Source of the DNA: Halobacteriales archaeon | Lineage (GTDB): Archaea > Halobacteriota > Halobacteria > Halobacteriales > SKSH01 | Direction: 5' to 3' | DNA length: 13,752 bases | NCBI GenBank assembly: GCA_007118075.1 | Contig: SKSH01000033.1 | Span: 1-13,752, forward strand | Part shown: one piece after another, positions 1 to 6,457 of the stretch | Numbering within the stretch: the stretch's first letter is position 1 | How the letters are laid out: the number at the start of each line of letters is the position of its first letter | Notes under the pieces: model-generated | What the model was told of the DNA's origin: nothing | Database searches by the model: none | Seen by the model: the letters and a program-made list of their open reading frames with translations, nothing else | Program-made: the position numbers and the translations under genes

Positions 1-441
1 AACTACTCAGCTCAGATCTACCGTGCCAGATACCTCCTCGTCACATACGATGACCACCTCAATGACGCCACCACTCGCCAGTTGGACGAGCTGGTGGCGA
101 TGCTGGAGTACTACGGTCCAGCTCGTGAGCATTTCAAGACCCTCTACTTCCAGTGGGAGCTGGTCAATCTCTCACGGGCGATGTTGTACGCGTCCGTCCC
201 AGCGCTTGTGGTGGCGCTGTCAATGCTGCTTTACGTTGATACGACCGGTGTGACTGGTGCCACTCTCGGTGTGGACAACCTCGTATGGCTCGTCTGTGCA
301 GCGGCGACGGTCACGCTATCGCCGTTCTTTCTGCTTCTTTCGTATGTTCTGCGCATCGCCACCGTCGCCAAGCGAACACTCGCCATGGGACCGTTTATCC
401 TCCGTTCGACCGATAGATCGGACGACCTCACCATCGAGTGA
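1..441 (+). CDS. Haloarchaeal membrane protein, 3' part (5' end outside window)
   Basis: The reading frame is open from base 1 and ends at the TGA at 439-441, giving 146 visible residues. The coding-like sequence runs back to the window edge, so the true start lies upstream; the TTG at 82 is only an internal codon. The visible part has a soluble, amphipathic N-terminal stretch containing the run FKTLYFQWELVNLSRAMLY, then two hydrophobic segments (about residues 60-79 and 93-117) separated by a short Thr/Gly-rich loop, and a short polar acidic tail. This looks like a conserved haloarchaeal membrane protein with a cytoplasmic helical region followed by a helical hairpin. I know no function for it. 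It lies 260 bp from the next gene, which has its own promoter-like sequence, so it is probably a separate transcription unit. Confidence 0.7.
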   Translation, partial: NYSAQIYRARYLLVTYDDHLNDATTRQLDELVAMLEYYGPAREHFKTLYFQWELVNLSRAMLYASVPALVVALSMLLYVDTTGVTGATLGVDNLVWLVCAAATVTLSPFFLLLSYVLRIATVAKRTLAMGPFILRSTDRSDDLTIE

Positions 442-701
442 ACTCGCCGATGATCCTGACGCTACGCCAGCACGGTTAGTCCCGCTTTGAGGATACACTT
501 GGTCGATTTAGGCGGGTGTTGGATATCCCCAAGAACGATCGATACCTGCAGAAATACCCTGCTTGTGAGGGCATCGACCAGTTTCTAACCTCCGCCGACA
601 GATCCGAATCATCCCAGAACGTCCACGCGGGCACGCCCGTGAAATGAGTATTTGACCTTAGTCGAAGCTCTATTGGTGGCGCCTTCATTAGATGACAATC
701 A
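442..701. other. 260-bp intergenic region without a supported gene
   Basis: No reading frame here has coding character. It contains a short GC-rich hairpin candidate at 628-639 (arms CGGG and CCCG around CACG) without a following T-run, and near its right end a BRE/TATA-like promoter (listed separately). I see nothing else that I can support. Confidence 0.5.
663..677 (+). promoter_or_regulatory. BRE/TATA-like promoter of the DUF4129-DUF58 unit
   Basis: A CGAA motif (663-666) resembling the archaeal BRE is followed by a CTCTATTGG TATA-like box, about 25-31 bp before the GTG at 702. That spacing fits a transcript starting at or next to the start codon (leaderless). There is no Shine-Dalgarno sequence before the GTG. 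Confidence 0.4.
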
Positions 702-1646
702 GTGGCAATCGATAGGAGAACTGCTATCGTCGTCGCGTTGGTGGGCATTCTCATCCTGACAGCGGCGGCGGCGAGCATCGCCGATCCAGATGCAGCCGGA
801 GATGGCTGGGGATCTGGCCAAACCGATTGGATAGAAGATCCTGATGTTCAGGATCCTGACATCGACGATCCTGATGCGGGTGAGCCTGCTGAAGATTACT
901 TGGGGATCATGCCCAGCCGAGGTGCGTTATGTATTCCAATCCTCTTCGAGATCGAGGTTCAGCTATTCTTACTCTCTGCGCTCATCCTCGGGACCGGGTT
1001 GATGCTCTGGAGGACGAATCTGTTCGCCACCGCGGTCGCGTTCATCGGAATCGTTCCGATGGCGTCGATCCTCTACCTCGCGCTCCATGGGGCGTGTCAA
1101 GGTGAGGAACAAGAGCCGCAGATGATCACCGATGAGGCGGTTGAAGTTCTAGAGCAATTCAATCAGACAACTGGAGGAACCGTGGACACAGTCAGTGATC
1201 CGTTCATCATCCTAGTCATCCTCGCAGTGATCGGATTGCTGGCTATCGGACTGGTGATTCTCCGCAACGATGTCGCAAGTACAGTCGATCAATCGACCGA
1301 ACAGATCGACGAGTCAACTGACACTCATGAGCTGGGACGAATCGCTGGCGCAACCGCCCGGCGACTCGAGGATGATGCGTTCGATGATGCCGGCCTTGAG
1401 AATGAGATCTACCGGGCCTGGCTGGAGATGACGACGCATCTTGAGCTCTCTGATCATGATACGAGCACCCCTGGAGAATTTGCGACCGAGGCCATCGAGC
1501 TCGGGATGGATCCAGCGGATGTCGAGGAATTAACGGCGTTATTCGAGGACGTCCGTTACGGTGACCGACCGGTCAGCACGGACCGAGAGGAGCAGGCCAT
1601 CGAGGTGCTGCGTCGCATTGAACACCATTTCAGCGATGAATCATGA
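702..1646 (+). CDS. DUF4129 domain-containing membrane protein
   Basis: A 314-residue protein starting at GTG 702; the frame is closed shortly upstream and the promoter spacing supports this start. Residues 8-25 form a signal-anchor-like segment. An acidic linker (about 28-66) follows with three five-residue DPD repeats at 46-60, then transmembrane segments at about 82-102, 106-128 and 168-187. The C-terminal 232-308 has the DUF4129 pattern: the opening ENEIYRAWLEM, then STPGEFATEAIELG, a helix-rich LTALFEDVRYG and a final basic/acidic helix. This family is regularly found beside DUF58 and MoxR genes and is presumed to belong to the same membrane complex; the biochemical role is unknown. It is the first gene of a four-gene unit and overlaps the next gene by four bases (ATGA). 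Confidence 0.85.
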   Translation: MAIDRRTAIVVALVGILILTAAAASIADPDAAGDGWGSGQTDWIEDPDVQDPDIDDPDAGEPAEDYLGIMPSRGALCIPILFEIEVQLFLLSALILGTGLMLWRTNLFATAVAFIGIVPMASILYLALHGACQGEEQEPQMITDEAVEVLEQFNQTTGGTVDTVSDPFIILVILAVIGLLAIGLVILRNDVASTVDQSTEQIDESTDTHELGRIAGATARRLEDDAFDDAGLENEIYRAWLEMTTHLELSDHDTSTPGEFATEAIELGMDPADVEELTALFEDVRYGDRPVSTDREEQAIEVLRRIEHHFSDES

Positions 1647-2170
1647 GGCGGCCATTCCTCTATTCACTAGTGGCGATCGCCCTCGCAGCTATCGCGTTCG
1701 TCGTCTCGCTTGGGATCGGATTACCGTTCGAGATGCGAGCGGCCATCATCGCACTCGTCGGGGTCGGTGTTCTCGTCATCGGATACATCCGATATCTCAG
1801 TGCGAAGCGGACCGAGCGCACGTTCGCATCGGTCGGCGTTGTCGAAGATCTCCCTCCGATCATCACCCCAGGTGATGACCTCGATCAGCGGTGGGACGAA
1901 TATCGGTTCGAAGCGATCGTGATCGGCGTTGTCGCCGATGCGAACGGCTGTACCGAGGAAGAAGCCATCAACCAGTTACGTGATGGTTCCTGGACCGATG
2001 ATCCAATCGCAGCTGCCTACTTCTCTAGGCAACCCCCTCCGAATCTTGGCAGCACTCGATCGTGGTGGTCCTCGATATTCCGCCAGCCACCAGATCGGAC
2101 GACCCAGCGTCGGCATGCGGCAAGCGAGATTGCGACGCTCATCGGGCTCGATGAGGGTGATCGTGGATGA
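1643..2170 (+). CDS. Small two-helix membrane protein of the MoxR/DUF58 unit (DUF7269-like)
   Basis: A 175-residue protein with two N-terminal transmembrane segments (about residues 7-28 and 31-51), then a soluble tail of about 120 residues containing the motif DLPPIITPGDDLDQRWDEYR and an Arg-rich stretch near 140-155. It resembles the haloarchaeal family I recall as DUF7269, which sits between the DUF4129 and DUF58 genes; I could not check that name. The start is fixed by the ATGA overlap with the upstream stop, and its own stop overlaps the DUF58 start in the same way, so translation is probably coupled. It is likely an accessory membrane subunit of the complex. No catalytic motif is visible. 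Confidence 0.75.
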   Translation: MRRPFLYSLVAIALAAIAFVVSLGIGLPFEMRAAIIALVGVGVLVIGYIRYLSAKRTERTFASVGVVEDLPPIITPGDDLDQRWDEYRFEAIVIGVVADANGCTEEEAINQLRDGSWTDDPIAAAYFSRQPPPNLGSTRSWWSSIFRQPPDRTTQRRHAASEIATLIGLDEGDRG

Positions 2171-3537
2171 GTGTACAATCGGTCACTACTGAGGTTCCGA
2201 CGGATGTCAGCGCCGCCGCTGATATCGCGCCCGAAGCACAACTGAGTACCAATTCCCTTGAATTGGTATCTGAGCAGCCAACCAATCGATGGATGGGGCT
2301 CGCAGCCGTCTCGTTGTTGTTCCTCGGAGCTGGCACGATACTGGCTGAACCATCGGTGGTGTTACTCTCAGCACTTGGCCTTGGGTATGTGCTCTACGAT
2401 CGGTTGCAACAACCAAAACCGATCGAACTTGGGGTGACCCGAACCCTCAGTGAGCCAACCCCTGATGTTGATGACGAGGTCGCTATCACCCTCACCATCA
2501 AGAACATCGGGCAACGACCGGTGACCGATCTCCGGGTGATCGACGGTGTTCCGAGTAGCATCGAAGTCAGTGAGGGGACACCGCGACGGGCGACGGCACT
2601 TCGTCCTGGCCAGGAATCAACTTTCAACTACAAGATCGAGGCTACGAGGGGGTACCATGCCTTCGACCCGGTAACCCTCATCGTCCGAGATATCGCCGGT
2701 ACCTACGAACGGGTCTTCTCAGCCGAGGTCCCCTCGGAGCTCCACGGCCATGCAGACGACGATCCATTCCCACCGGTCACCCTCAGGCAGCTCGCCTCTG
2801 GAGTGGTCGGTCGCATCGAAACCAGCGAGGGAGGTCCTGGCGTCGAGTTCCATGCTGTACGCGAGTACCGACCAGGTGATCCGCTCAACCGAATCGACTG
2901 GAACCGACGGGCACGAAGTGGGGAACTGGCCACGGTGGATTTCAGACGCGAGCAGATGGCCACCGTGATGTTGGTCATCGACATCAGGCCCTCGGCTCAT
3001 GTCGGTCGACCCGAGGATGAGCGTCCTGCCAGTGAACGCTGCATCGAAGCCGCCGCTTCGATGTTCATTGGTCTCCTCGATGCTGGAGATCGAGTCGGGA
3101 TCACCACGCTCGGTACTCGCTCACTGTGGTTGCCACCTGGCATGGGTGCCGACCACCGCGAGCACGGCCGATTGTTGTTCACGCGTCATCCGAGCCTCGC
3201 CGGCCGTCCCGCTGAAGGGACGGTCTCGGTCGCTTCTGAGGAGTGGGCACTTGATCACCGGATCCCCGATTCGACCCAATTGGTGTTTATCACCCCACTG
3301 GCTGATGGCGGGGCATCACGGTATGCCACCAGATTTGAGGCACGTGGCCATCCCGTTACGATCTTGAGCCCCGATCCGTGTGGTGACGATACCACTGGCC
3401 GGTTGGTCGCAAATATCGAACGACAGTTCAGGATCAAGCGGCTTCGTGCCGATGGAATCCGCGTGCTCGATTGGGATTATTCCGAAGATTCACTCCCCAC
3501 CCTGATTGAGCGATTCAGCGAGCGGTGGTCAAGATGA
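2167..3537 (+). CDS. DUF58 domain-containing protein (VWA-like, MoxR partner)
   Basis: A 456-residue protein with a polar N-terminal 40 residues, two adjacent membrane segments (about 43-59 and 62-77), an immunoglobulin/CARDB-like beta domain (about 84-186) and then the DUF58 region. The DUF58 hallmark is at 234-253, YRPGDPLNRIDWNRRARSGE, followed by LATVDFRREQ. The C-terminal half (about 265-450) has the alternating pattern of a von Willebrand A fold. At the usual MIDAS position the sequence is VIDIRPS (271-276 region), so only part of the classical DxSxS triad is kept. DUF58 proteins work with MoxR AAA+ ATPases, and the MoxR gene is 0.5 kb away here. The start is set by the ATGA overlap with the previous gene, and the same overlap joins it to the next. 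Confidence 0.92.
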   Translation: MSVQSVTTEVPTDVSAAADIAPEAQLSTNSLELVSEQPTNRWMGLAAVSLLFLGAGTILAEPSVVLLSALGLGYVLYDRLQQPKPIELGVTRTLSEPTPDVDDEVAITLTIKNIGQRPVTDLRVIDGVPSSIEVSEGTPRRATALRPGQESTFNYKIEATRGYHAFDPVTLIVRDIAGTYERVFSAEVPSELHGHADDDPFPPVTLRQLASGVVGRIETSEGGPGVEFHAVREYRPGDPLNRIDWNRRARSGELATVDFRREQMATVMLVIDIRPSAHVGRPEDERPASERCIEAAASMFIGLLDAGDRVGITTLGTRSLWLPPGMGADHREHGRLLFTRHPSLAGRPAEGTVSVASEEWALDHRIPDSTQLVFITPLADGGASRYATRFEARGHPVTILSPDPCGDDTTGRLVANIERQFRIKRLRADGIRVLDWDYSEDSLPTLIERFSERWSR

Positions 3538-4040
3538 CGGAGGCATTCGATGACCGACCAACGCGTGGGGCCATCCTCGGAGCGATACTCGCGACCGTCG
3601 GTATGACCGCGGTGTTGGTCATCATCAGTCCGATTGCCGCAGGTATCGCGGCCACCGGGATTCTGTTCATCCTGGCGACAGGGTTCCATGGCAGCCGATT
3701 CGGAATCATCGGGTTGGTCTTGGTACTCGTCTTGTCCCTGCTGGCTGCCGGTATCGCAGGTGCCCCGATACCCTCACTCTTGGCCGCAGGGATTCTCGCG
3801 GTGACCGCCTGGGATATGCTTGAGCAGGGATGGACCCTCGGTGTTCAGGTTGGTCATCGGACCCCTGCTGGCCGGAGTGAGCTGGTTCATGGTGGATCGA
3901 CCCTCCTTGTTGGTGCAGCGATCGCTGGCGTCCTCGTGGCCCTTGTTTCGACCATCCCCTTCGGGTGGTCGGTCATCGCGGTTTTGCTCGCCATTCTGGC
4001 CGGGCTCTTTGCGATCTTGGCGCTTGATGCGATGGCTTGA
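3534..4040 (+). CDS. Polytopic membrane protein of the MoxR/DUF58 unit (DUF7519-like)
   Basis: I chose the ATG at 3534, whose TG is shared with the TGA of the DUF58 gene. It gives 168 residues and repeats the ATGA junction of the two preceding gene pairs; a GTG at 3525 would add only MVK. The protein is almost entirely hydrophobic, with segments at about 12-30, 31-49, 56-74, 80-93, 121-139 and 143-165. A conserved-looking polar loop lies between the two halves, with GHRTPAGRSELVHGGSTLLV at 107-126. It resembles the haloarchaeal family I recall as DUF7519, found in MoxR/DUF58 clusters, but I could not check the name. It ends the unit, 17 bp from the convergent moxR stop. A short T-run at 4053-4056 lies in the gap and might help termination. 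Confidence 0.8.
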   Translation: MTEAFDDRPTRGAILGAILATVGMTAVLVIISPIAAGIAATGILFILATGFHGSRFGIIGLVLVLVLSLLAAGIAGAPIPSLLAAGILAVTAWDMLEQGWTLGVQVGHRTPAGRSELVHGGSTLLVGAAIAGVLVALVSTIPFGWSVIAVLLAILAGLFAILALDAMA

Positions 4041-4057
4041 GCGGTTCACTACGATTT

Positions 4058-5011
4058 TCAGGCCTCGACGGTTGGCACTGGTACCCTCTCGAGCACCTCT
4101 TCCACGATGTTGAGTGGATCGACCGACTGCACCCGGGCGTCGGCGGTGAGGATGATCCGGTGACCGATAACGGAGGGGGCTGCCCATTTGATGTCATCCG
4201 GGGTGACGTAATCGCGGCCGACGATGACCGCTCGTGCTCGAGCGGCCTCGAAGAGCCGCTGTGTCCCTCTCGGTGAGACACCGATGCGTGCCTCCGGGCG
4301 ATTCCTCGTCTCACGTCCGACCCGGGCGATGTACTCGAGCAGATCGTCATCCACATGGACCTGCTCGGCGGCGCGCCGAAGGGCTTTGACGTCGAGGTGT
4401 TCATCGTACGCTGCGATCGTTGGAGATTGTTCATCACGGCCGGCCCGTCGCCGTAAGAGGGTGACCTCACCATCGAGGTCTGGATAGCCGAGCGATGCCT
4501 TGACGGTGAATCGATCCAGTTGGGCCTCAGGCAGTGGGAATACACCTTCCTGTTCGACAGGATTCATCGTCGAGATGACGAAGAACGGTTTGGGGAGATC
4601 GAAGGTCTCTCCGGCCACAGTGACCTGTCCTTCCTCCATCGCCTCAAGCAACGCCGCCTGAGTCTTCGGTGGTGCCCGGTTGATCTCGTCGGCCAGGACG
4701 ATGTTGGCGAAGATCGGTCCCTCTGTAAACTCGAATGTCTTGGTGCGTTCATCGTAGATGTGCGTCCCAGTGATGTCATTCGGTAGGAGATCCGGTGTGA
4801 ACTGGATGCGGCTAAAATCGAGGCCAAGGGCGGTGGCGAAGGACCGGGCAGTCAGCGTCTTGCCGGTCCCAGGCACGTCCTCGAGCATCACGTGGCCACG
4901 GGCGAGCAACCCCATGGCGACGGTCTCGAGAAAATCACGATCGGCGATGACCGCCTCAGCGACGGTATCAATCACCGCTTCGACAGTTTCACTCGCCTCG
5001 TCGATGTCCAT
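4058..5011 (-). CDS. MoxR family AAA+ ATPase
   Basis: A 317-residue protein from the ATG at 5011-5009. An upstream TTG at 5068 would add 19 residues unlike the family, so I rejected it. It has the full MoxR ATPase set: Walker A EDVPGTGKT (44-52), the signature FTPDLLPNDITG (71-82), Walker B IVLADEINRAPPKTQ (104-118), sensor 1 STMNP (147-151), arginine finger in AQLDRF (163-168), and sensor 2 SPRGTQRLFEAARARA (246-261), with a C-terminal lid. MoxR ATPases act as chaperones that use ATP to activate or insert metal cofactors into partners bound through VWA proteins. The DUF58 gene on the facing strand is the likely partner. Here moxR runs towards the DUF58 unit rather than within it, so it has its own promoter, inside the dyad-rich region 5031-5071. 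Confidence 0.95.
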   Translation of the reverse strand: MDIDEASETVEAVIDTVAEAVIADRDFLETVAMGLLARGHVMLEDVPGTGKTLTARSFATALGLDFSRIQFTPDLLPNDITGTHIYDERTKTFEFTEGPIFANIVLADEINRAPPKTQAALLEAMEEGQVTVAGETFDLPKPFFVISTMNPVEQEGVFPLPEAQLDRFTVKASLGYPDLDGEVTLLRRRAGRDEQSPTIAAYDEHLDVKALRRAAEQVHVDDDLLEYIARVGRETRNRPEARIGVSPRGTQRLFEAARARAVIVGRDYVTPDDIKWAAPSVIGHRIILTADARVQSVDPLNIVEEVLERVPVPTVEA

Positions 5012-5030
5012 ACGGATTGGTCTTGGGTGA

Positions 5031-5071
5031 ACACTTTGAGTGTGGCGGTTGCTAAAATCTCCTTGCAACCG
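5031..5071 (-). promoter_or_regulatory. moxR upstream region with two adjacent inverted repeats
   Basis: Two perfect dyads lie 2 bp apart: ACACT-TTG-AGTGT (5031-5043) and CGGTTGC-12 bp-GCAACCG (5046-5071). The 12-bp spacer of the second includes TAAAAT (5053-5058), which on the minus strand reads ATTTTA, a TATA-like box 42-47 bp before the moxR ATG; that would give a short leader of about 17 nt. The first dyad is centred 26 bp before the ATG, where a TATA box would sit in a leaderless gene. Either arrangement puts an operator-like site on the core promoter. No known regulator motif is recognised. Confidence 0.35.
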
Positions 5072-5082
5072 AAATCCATAAC
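5070..5082 (+). promoter_or_regulatory. BRE/TATA-like promoter of tRNA-Ser
   Basis: CGAAATCCATAAC begins 41 bp before the mature tRNA 5' end. CGAAA resembles a BRE and TCCATAAC the TATA box. Transcription would start a few bases before the tRNA, leaving a short 5' leader for RNase P. Almost the same word (CGAAATCCACAA) precedes the methyltransferase gene at 11761. Confidence 0.4.
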
Positions 5083-5110
5083 AGCCGGTCCCGACCTACC
5101 GTTCGACCGT

Positions 5111-5195
5111 GCCGAGGTAGCCTAGCCCGGCCAAGGCGGTTGCCTCGAAAGCAACTGTCCGGAAGGACTCGTGAGTTCAAATCTCACCCTCGGCG
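5111..5195 (+). tRNA. tRNA-Ser (anticodon CGA)
   Basis: An 85-base type II tRNA without intron or encoded CCA. The acceptor stem is GCCGAGG (5111-5117) with CCTCGGC (5188-5194) and discriminator G at 5195, as expected for serine. The D stem is GCC/GGC. The anticodon stem is GTTGC (5139-5143) with GCAAC (5151-5155), and the loop CTCGAAA places anticodon CGA at 5146-5148, reading UCG. The long variable arm GTCC-GGAA-GGAC is diagnostic of the Ser/Leu class, and Ser is chosen by the anticodon. The T arm is GTGAG-TTCAAAT-CTCAC. All stems pair without mismatch, so it should be functional. It is divergent from moxR and convergent with the DUF192 gene. Confidence 0.96.
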
Positions 5196-5268
5196 TCAAC
5201 GGTCTGTTGTTCAACCTGGGGAACGTTCCTTCGAGCTCGATAGCATCCGATTCAGTGAGATAGCTCGC

Positions 5269-5622
5269 TCAGGATTCGGTTGTCACAACGCGATCGCCTG
5301 GTGCAACTTCTTCGGCTACCCCCGCCGGAAGCTCGATGACTGCATCAGCACTGGCTCTCCCGAAGCCGACCATCGGAGAGAGCTGTTTGACGGCCACGAC
5401 CTTCTCTTCGATGAGCCAAATGACATCGAGCGAGTATGGCACAGCAACCATATGGATCGATCGCTTCGCGACCCCATCGAACGGGAAGACCAACGCTGAT
5501 CCCTCGGGGAATCGACGAGTAAACATACGGCCTCGAGCCTGCGCAAGCAACCCATCAGCGACGTGTACCTCCGTGGCGAGGAGCCGGCGCTGACCGTCTC
5601 CAGACTCGTGCCAGAGCTCCAT
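5269..5622 (-). CDS. DUF192 family protein
   Basis: A 117-residue protein starting at the ATG at 5622, with a TATA-like box 22-29 bp upstream (5643-5651) that supports a leaderless start. The DUF192 pattern is clear: the N-terminal VADGLLAQARGRMFTRRFPE (21-40), a hydrophobic strand ALVFPFD, SIHMVAVPYSLDVIWL (55-70) and the terminal strands around VIELPAGVAEEVAPGDRV (95-112). Many bacterial and haloarchaeal DUF192 proteins carry a signal peptide or lipobox; none is seen here, so this one should be cytoplasmic. The fold is a small beta barrel and the function is unknown. It is divergent from the HNH-like gene across 56 bp, and its stop is 73 bp from the end of tRNA-Ser. Confidence 0.88.
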   Translation of the reverse strand: MELWHESGDGQRRLLATEVHVADGLLAQARGRMFTRRFPEGSALVFPFDGVAKRSIHMVAVPYSLDVIWLIEEKVVAVKQLSPMVGFGRASADAVIELPAGVAEEVAPGDRVVTTES

Positions 5623-5642
5623 AGGGAGGCGCCGGCCGGAAC

Positions 5643-5651
5643 GGATAAAAT
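5643..5651. promoter_or_regulatory. Shared TATA element between two divergent genes
   Basis: GATAAAATC is close to symmetric: the other strand reads GATTTTATC. It is the only AT-rich box in the 56-bp gap. It lies 28-36 bp before the ATG at 5679 on the plus strand and 21-29 bp before the ATG at 5622 on the minus strand. Both distances suit leaderless transcription, so one box may serve both genes. Confidence 0.5.
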
Positions 5652-5678
5652 CGTTGTCAATGAACCATTACTGAAGCG

Positions 5679-6188
5679 ATGAAACGCACACCTCGGGGAA
5701 CCCCGGTTGGTGTCGACGACCCGTTGGACGTGGTCGACCGCTGCGATTGGGTCACGCAGGACGGCCGGTGTCGACTCGCGCTCGAACGACCAGATGTGAA
5801 CCACCGATTCGTCACCGAACGGCGGTTAGATGAGTATCGGTGTCCGTTCATCGAGGACGAACGTACCTGGACTGACTGTGAAGAGTTCACCTCCCGAGAC
5901 CATGGACGCCGCTGTGCCCGTTGCGGCCTCGAGGAACGGCTGATCGCCCACGATGACTCAGCAAGGGCACTGTTGGAGCGCCACCACCTCTCCTATGCCG
6001 AGGCCGATGGAACTGAGATCACGGTCGTCCTCTGTCGGTGGTGTCATGCGAAGGTTCACGCCGGTACCGCTAGGGTCGATGATCCTGCTGAGCCGGACCG
6101 TGCAGCACTCGCTGAGGTCGAACGCCGGGCTCGACTCGAACGAGCGGAGTCGTTCACCACCGCGGCCGATCGCCGTGATGAAGATTAG
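5679..6188 (+). CDS. Cys-rich HNH-like zinc-binding protein (haloarchaeal, DUF7097-like)
   Basis: A 169-residue protein, ATG 5679, with a TATA-like box about 28-36 bp upstream. It has two cysteine groups. The first is spread over residues 22-67 (C22, C31, C55, C67). The second forms an HNH-type treble clef: CARC (79-82), then LERHHLSYAE (99-108) and VLCRWCHAKVH (117-127). In HNH nucleases the His of the HH pair and the final His of CHxxxH bind metal and water, and both are present (H102/H103, H123, H127). It could be a nuclease or only a zinc-binding nucleic-acid protein. The tail (140-169) is a charged helix. It resembles a haloarchaeal family I recall as DUF7097; the name is unchecked. It is tail-to-tail with the DUF5800-like gene, sharing bases TTAG. 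Confidence 0.8.
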   Translation: MKRTPRGTPVGVDDPLDVVDRCDWVTQDGRCRLALERPDVNHRFVTERRLDEYRCPFIEDERTWTDCEEFTSRDHGRRCARCGLEERLIAHDDSARALLERHHLSYAEADGTEITVVLCRWCHAKVHAGTARVDDPAEPDRAALAEVERRARLERAESFTTAADRRDED

Positions 6189-6382
6189 CCGATAATATCT
6201 TTGATCTGCCGAGGTTCGCCACCGAGGGTTGGGTCCGGTTCGACCAGTTTGAAAACCTCGTGATCGGTGACCTCTGGGTAGGGTTTACCCGTTGCCTCCT
6301 CGATGAGCGTTTTGTCGAGTCGGAAATCGATCCCCTCGTACTCAACGTCGACCCCATCCTCGTCGAACGCCAAGGACGTCAT
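6185..6382 (-). CDS. Small DUF5800 family protein
   Basis: A 65-residue acidic protein beginning MTSLAFDEDGVDVEYEG. I chose the ATG at 6382 because a TATA-like TTTAGTA on the minus strand (6414-6408) lies 26-32 bp before it, and because family members start at this position. The ATG at 6406 would add eight residues (MAHLPQAT) and overlap the TATA box. The sequence shows a short beta-rich start, a helix RLDKTLIEEATGK, the stretch PEVTDHEVFKLVEPDP and the end GEPRQIKDIIG, all typical of the haloarchaeal DUF5800 family. Its function is unknown. Its TAA overlaps the TAG of the HNH-like gene on the other strand by four bases, and it is divergent from the bactofilin gene over 75 bp. Confidence 0.82.
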   Translation of the reverse strand: MTSLAFDEDGVDVEYEGIDFRLDKTLIEEATGKPYPEVTDHEVFKLVEPDPTLGGEPRQIKDIIG

Positions 6383-6419
6383 CGTTGCTTGGGGTAGATG
6401 AGCCATCTACTAAACCCCG

Positions 6420-6430
6420 GCGTCTGACGC
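6420..6430. promoter_or_regulatory. Short palindrome between the DUF5800 and bactofilin genes
   Basis: GCGTC-T-GACGC is a perfect 5-bp dyad around T6425. It lies 28-38 bp before the bactofilin ATG and 38-48 bp before the DUF5800 ATG, next to both expected promoter positions. It might be an operator, but with this arm length chance is possible. Confidence 0.2.
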
Positions 6431-6457
6431 TCGTCATACCGGCCTTGAGCGTTTAAG

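Noticed and set aside
628..639. GC-rich hairpin as a terminator of the first gene
   Set aside because: The stem is four bases, there is no following T-run, and it lies almost 190 bp after the stop codon.
476..778. A 100-codon minus-strand frame in the first intergenic region
   Set aside because: It overlaps the start of the DUF4129 gene and has no coding signature or promoter.
5012..5068. Longer MoxR start at TTG 5068
   Set aside because: It adds 19 residues unlike MoxR N-termini and would place both dyads and the TATA-like box inside the coding region.
5070..5200. tRNA-Ser as an attachment site for an integrated element
   Set aside because: There is no repeat of the tRNA 3' end downstream and no integrase or atypical genes beside it.
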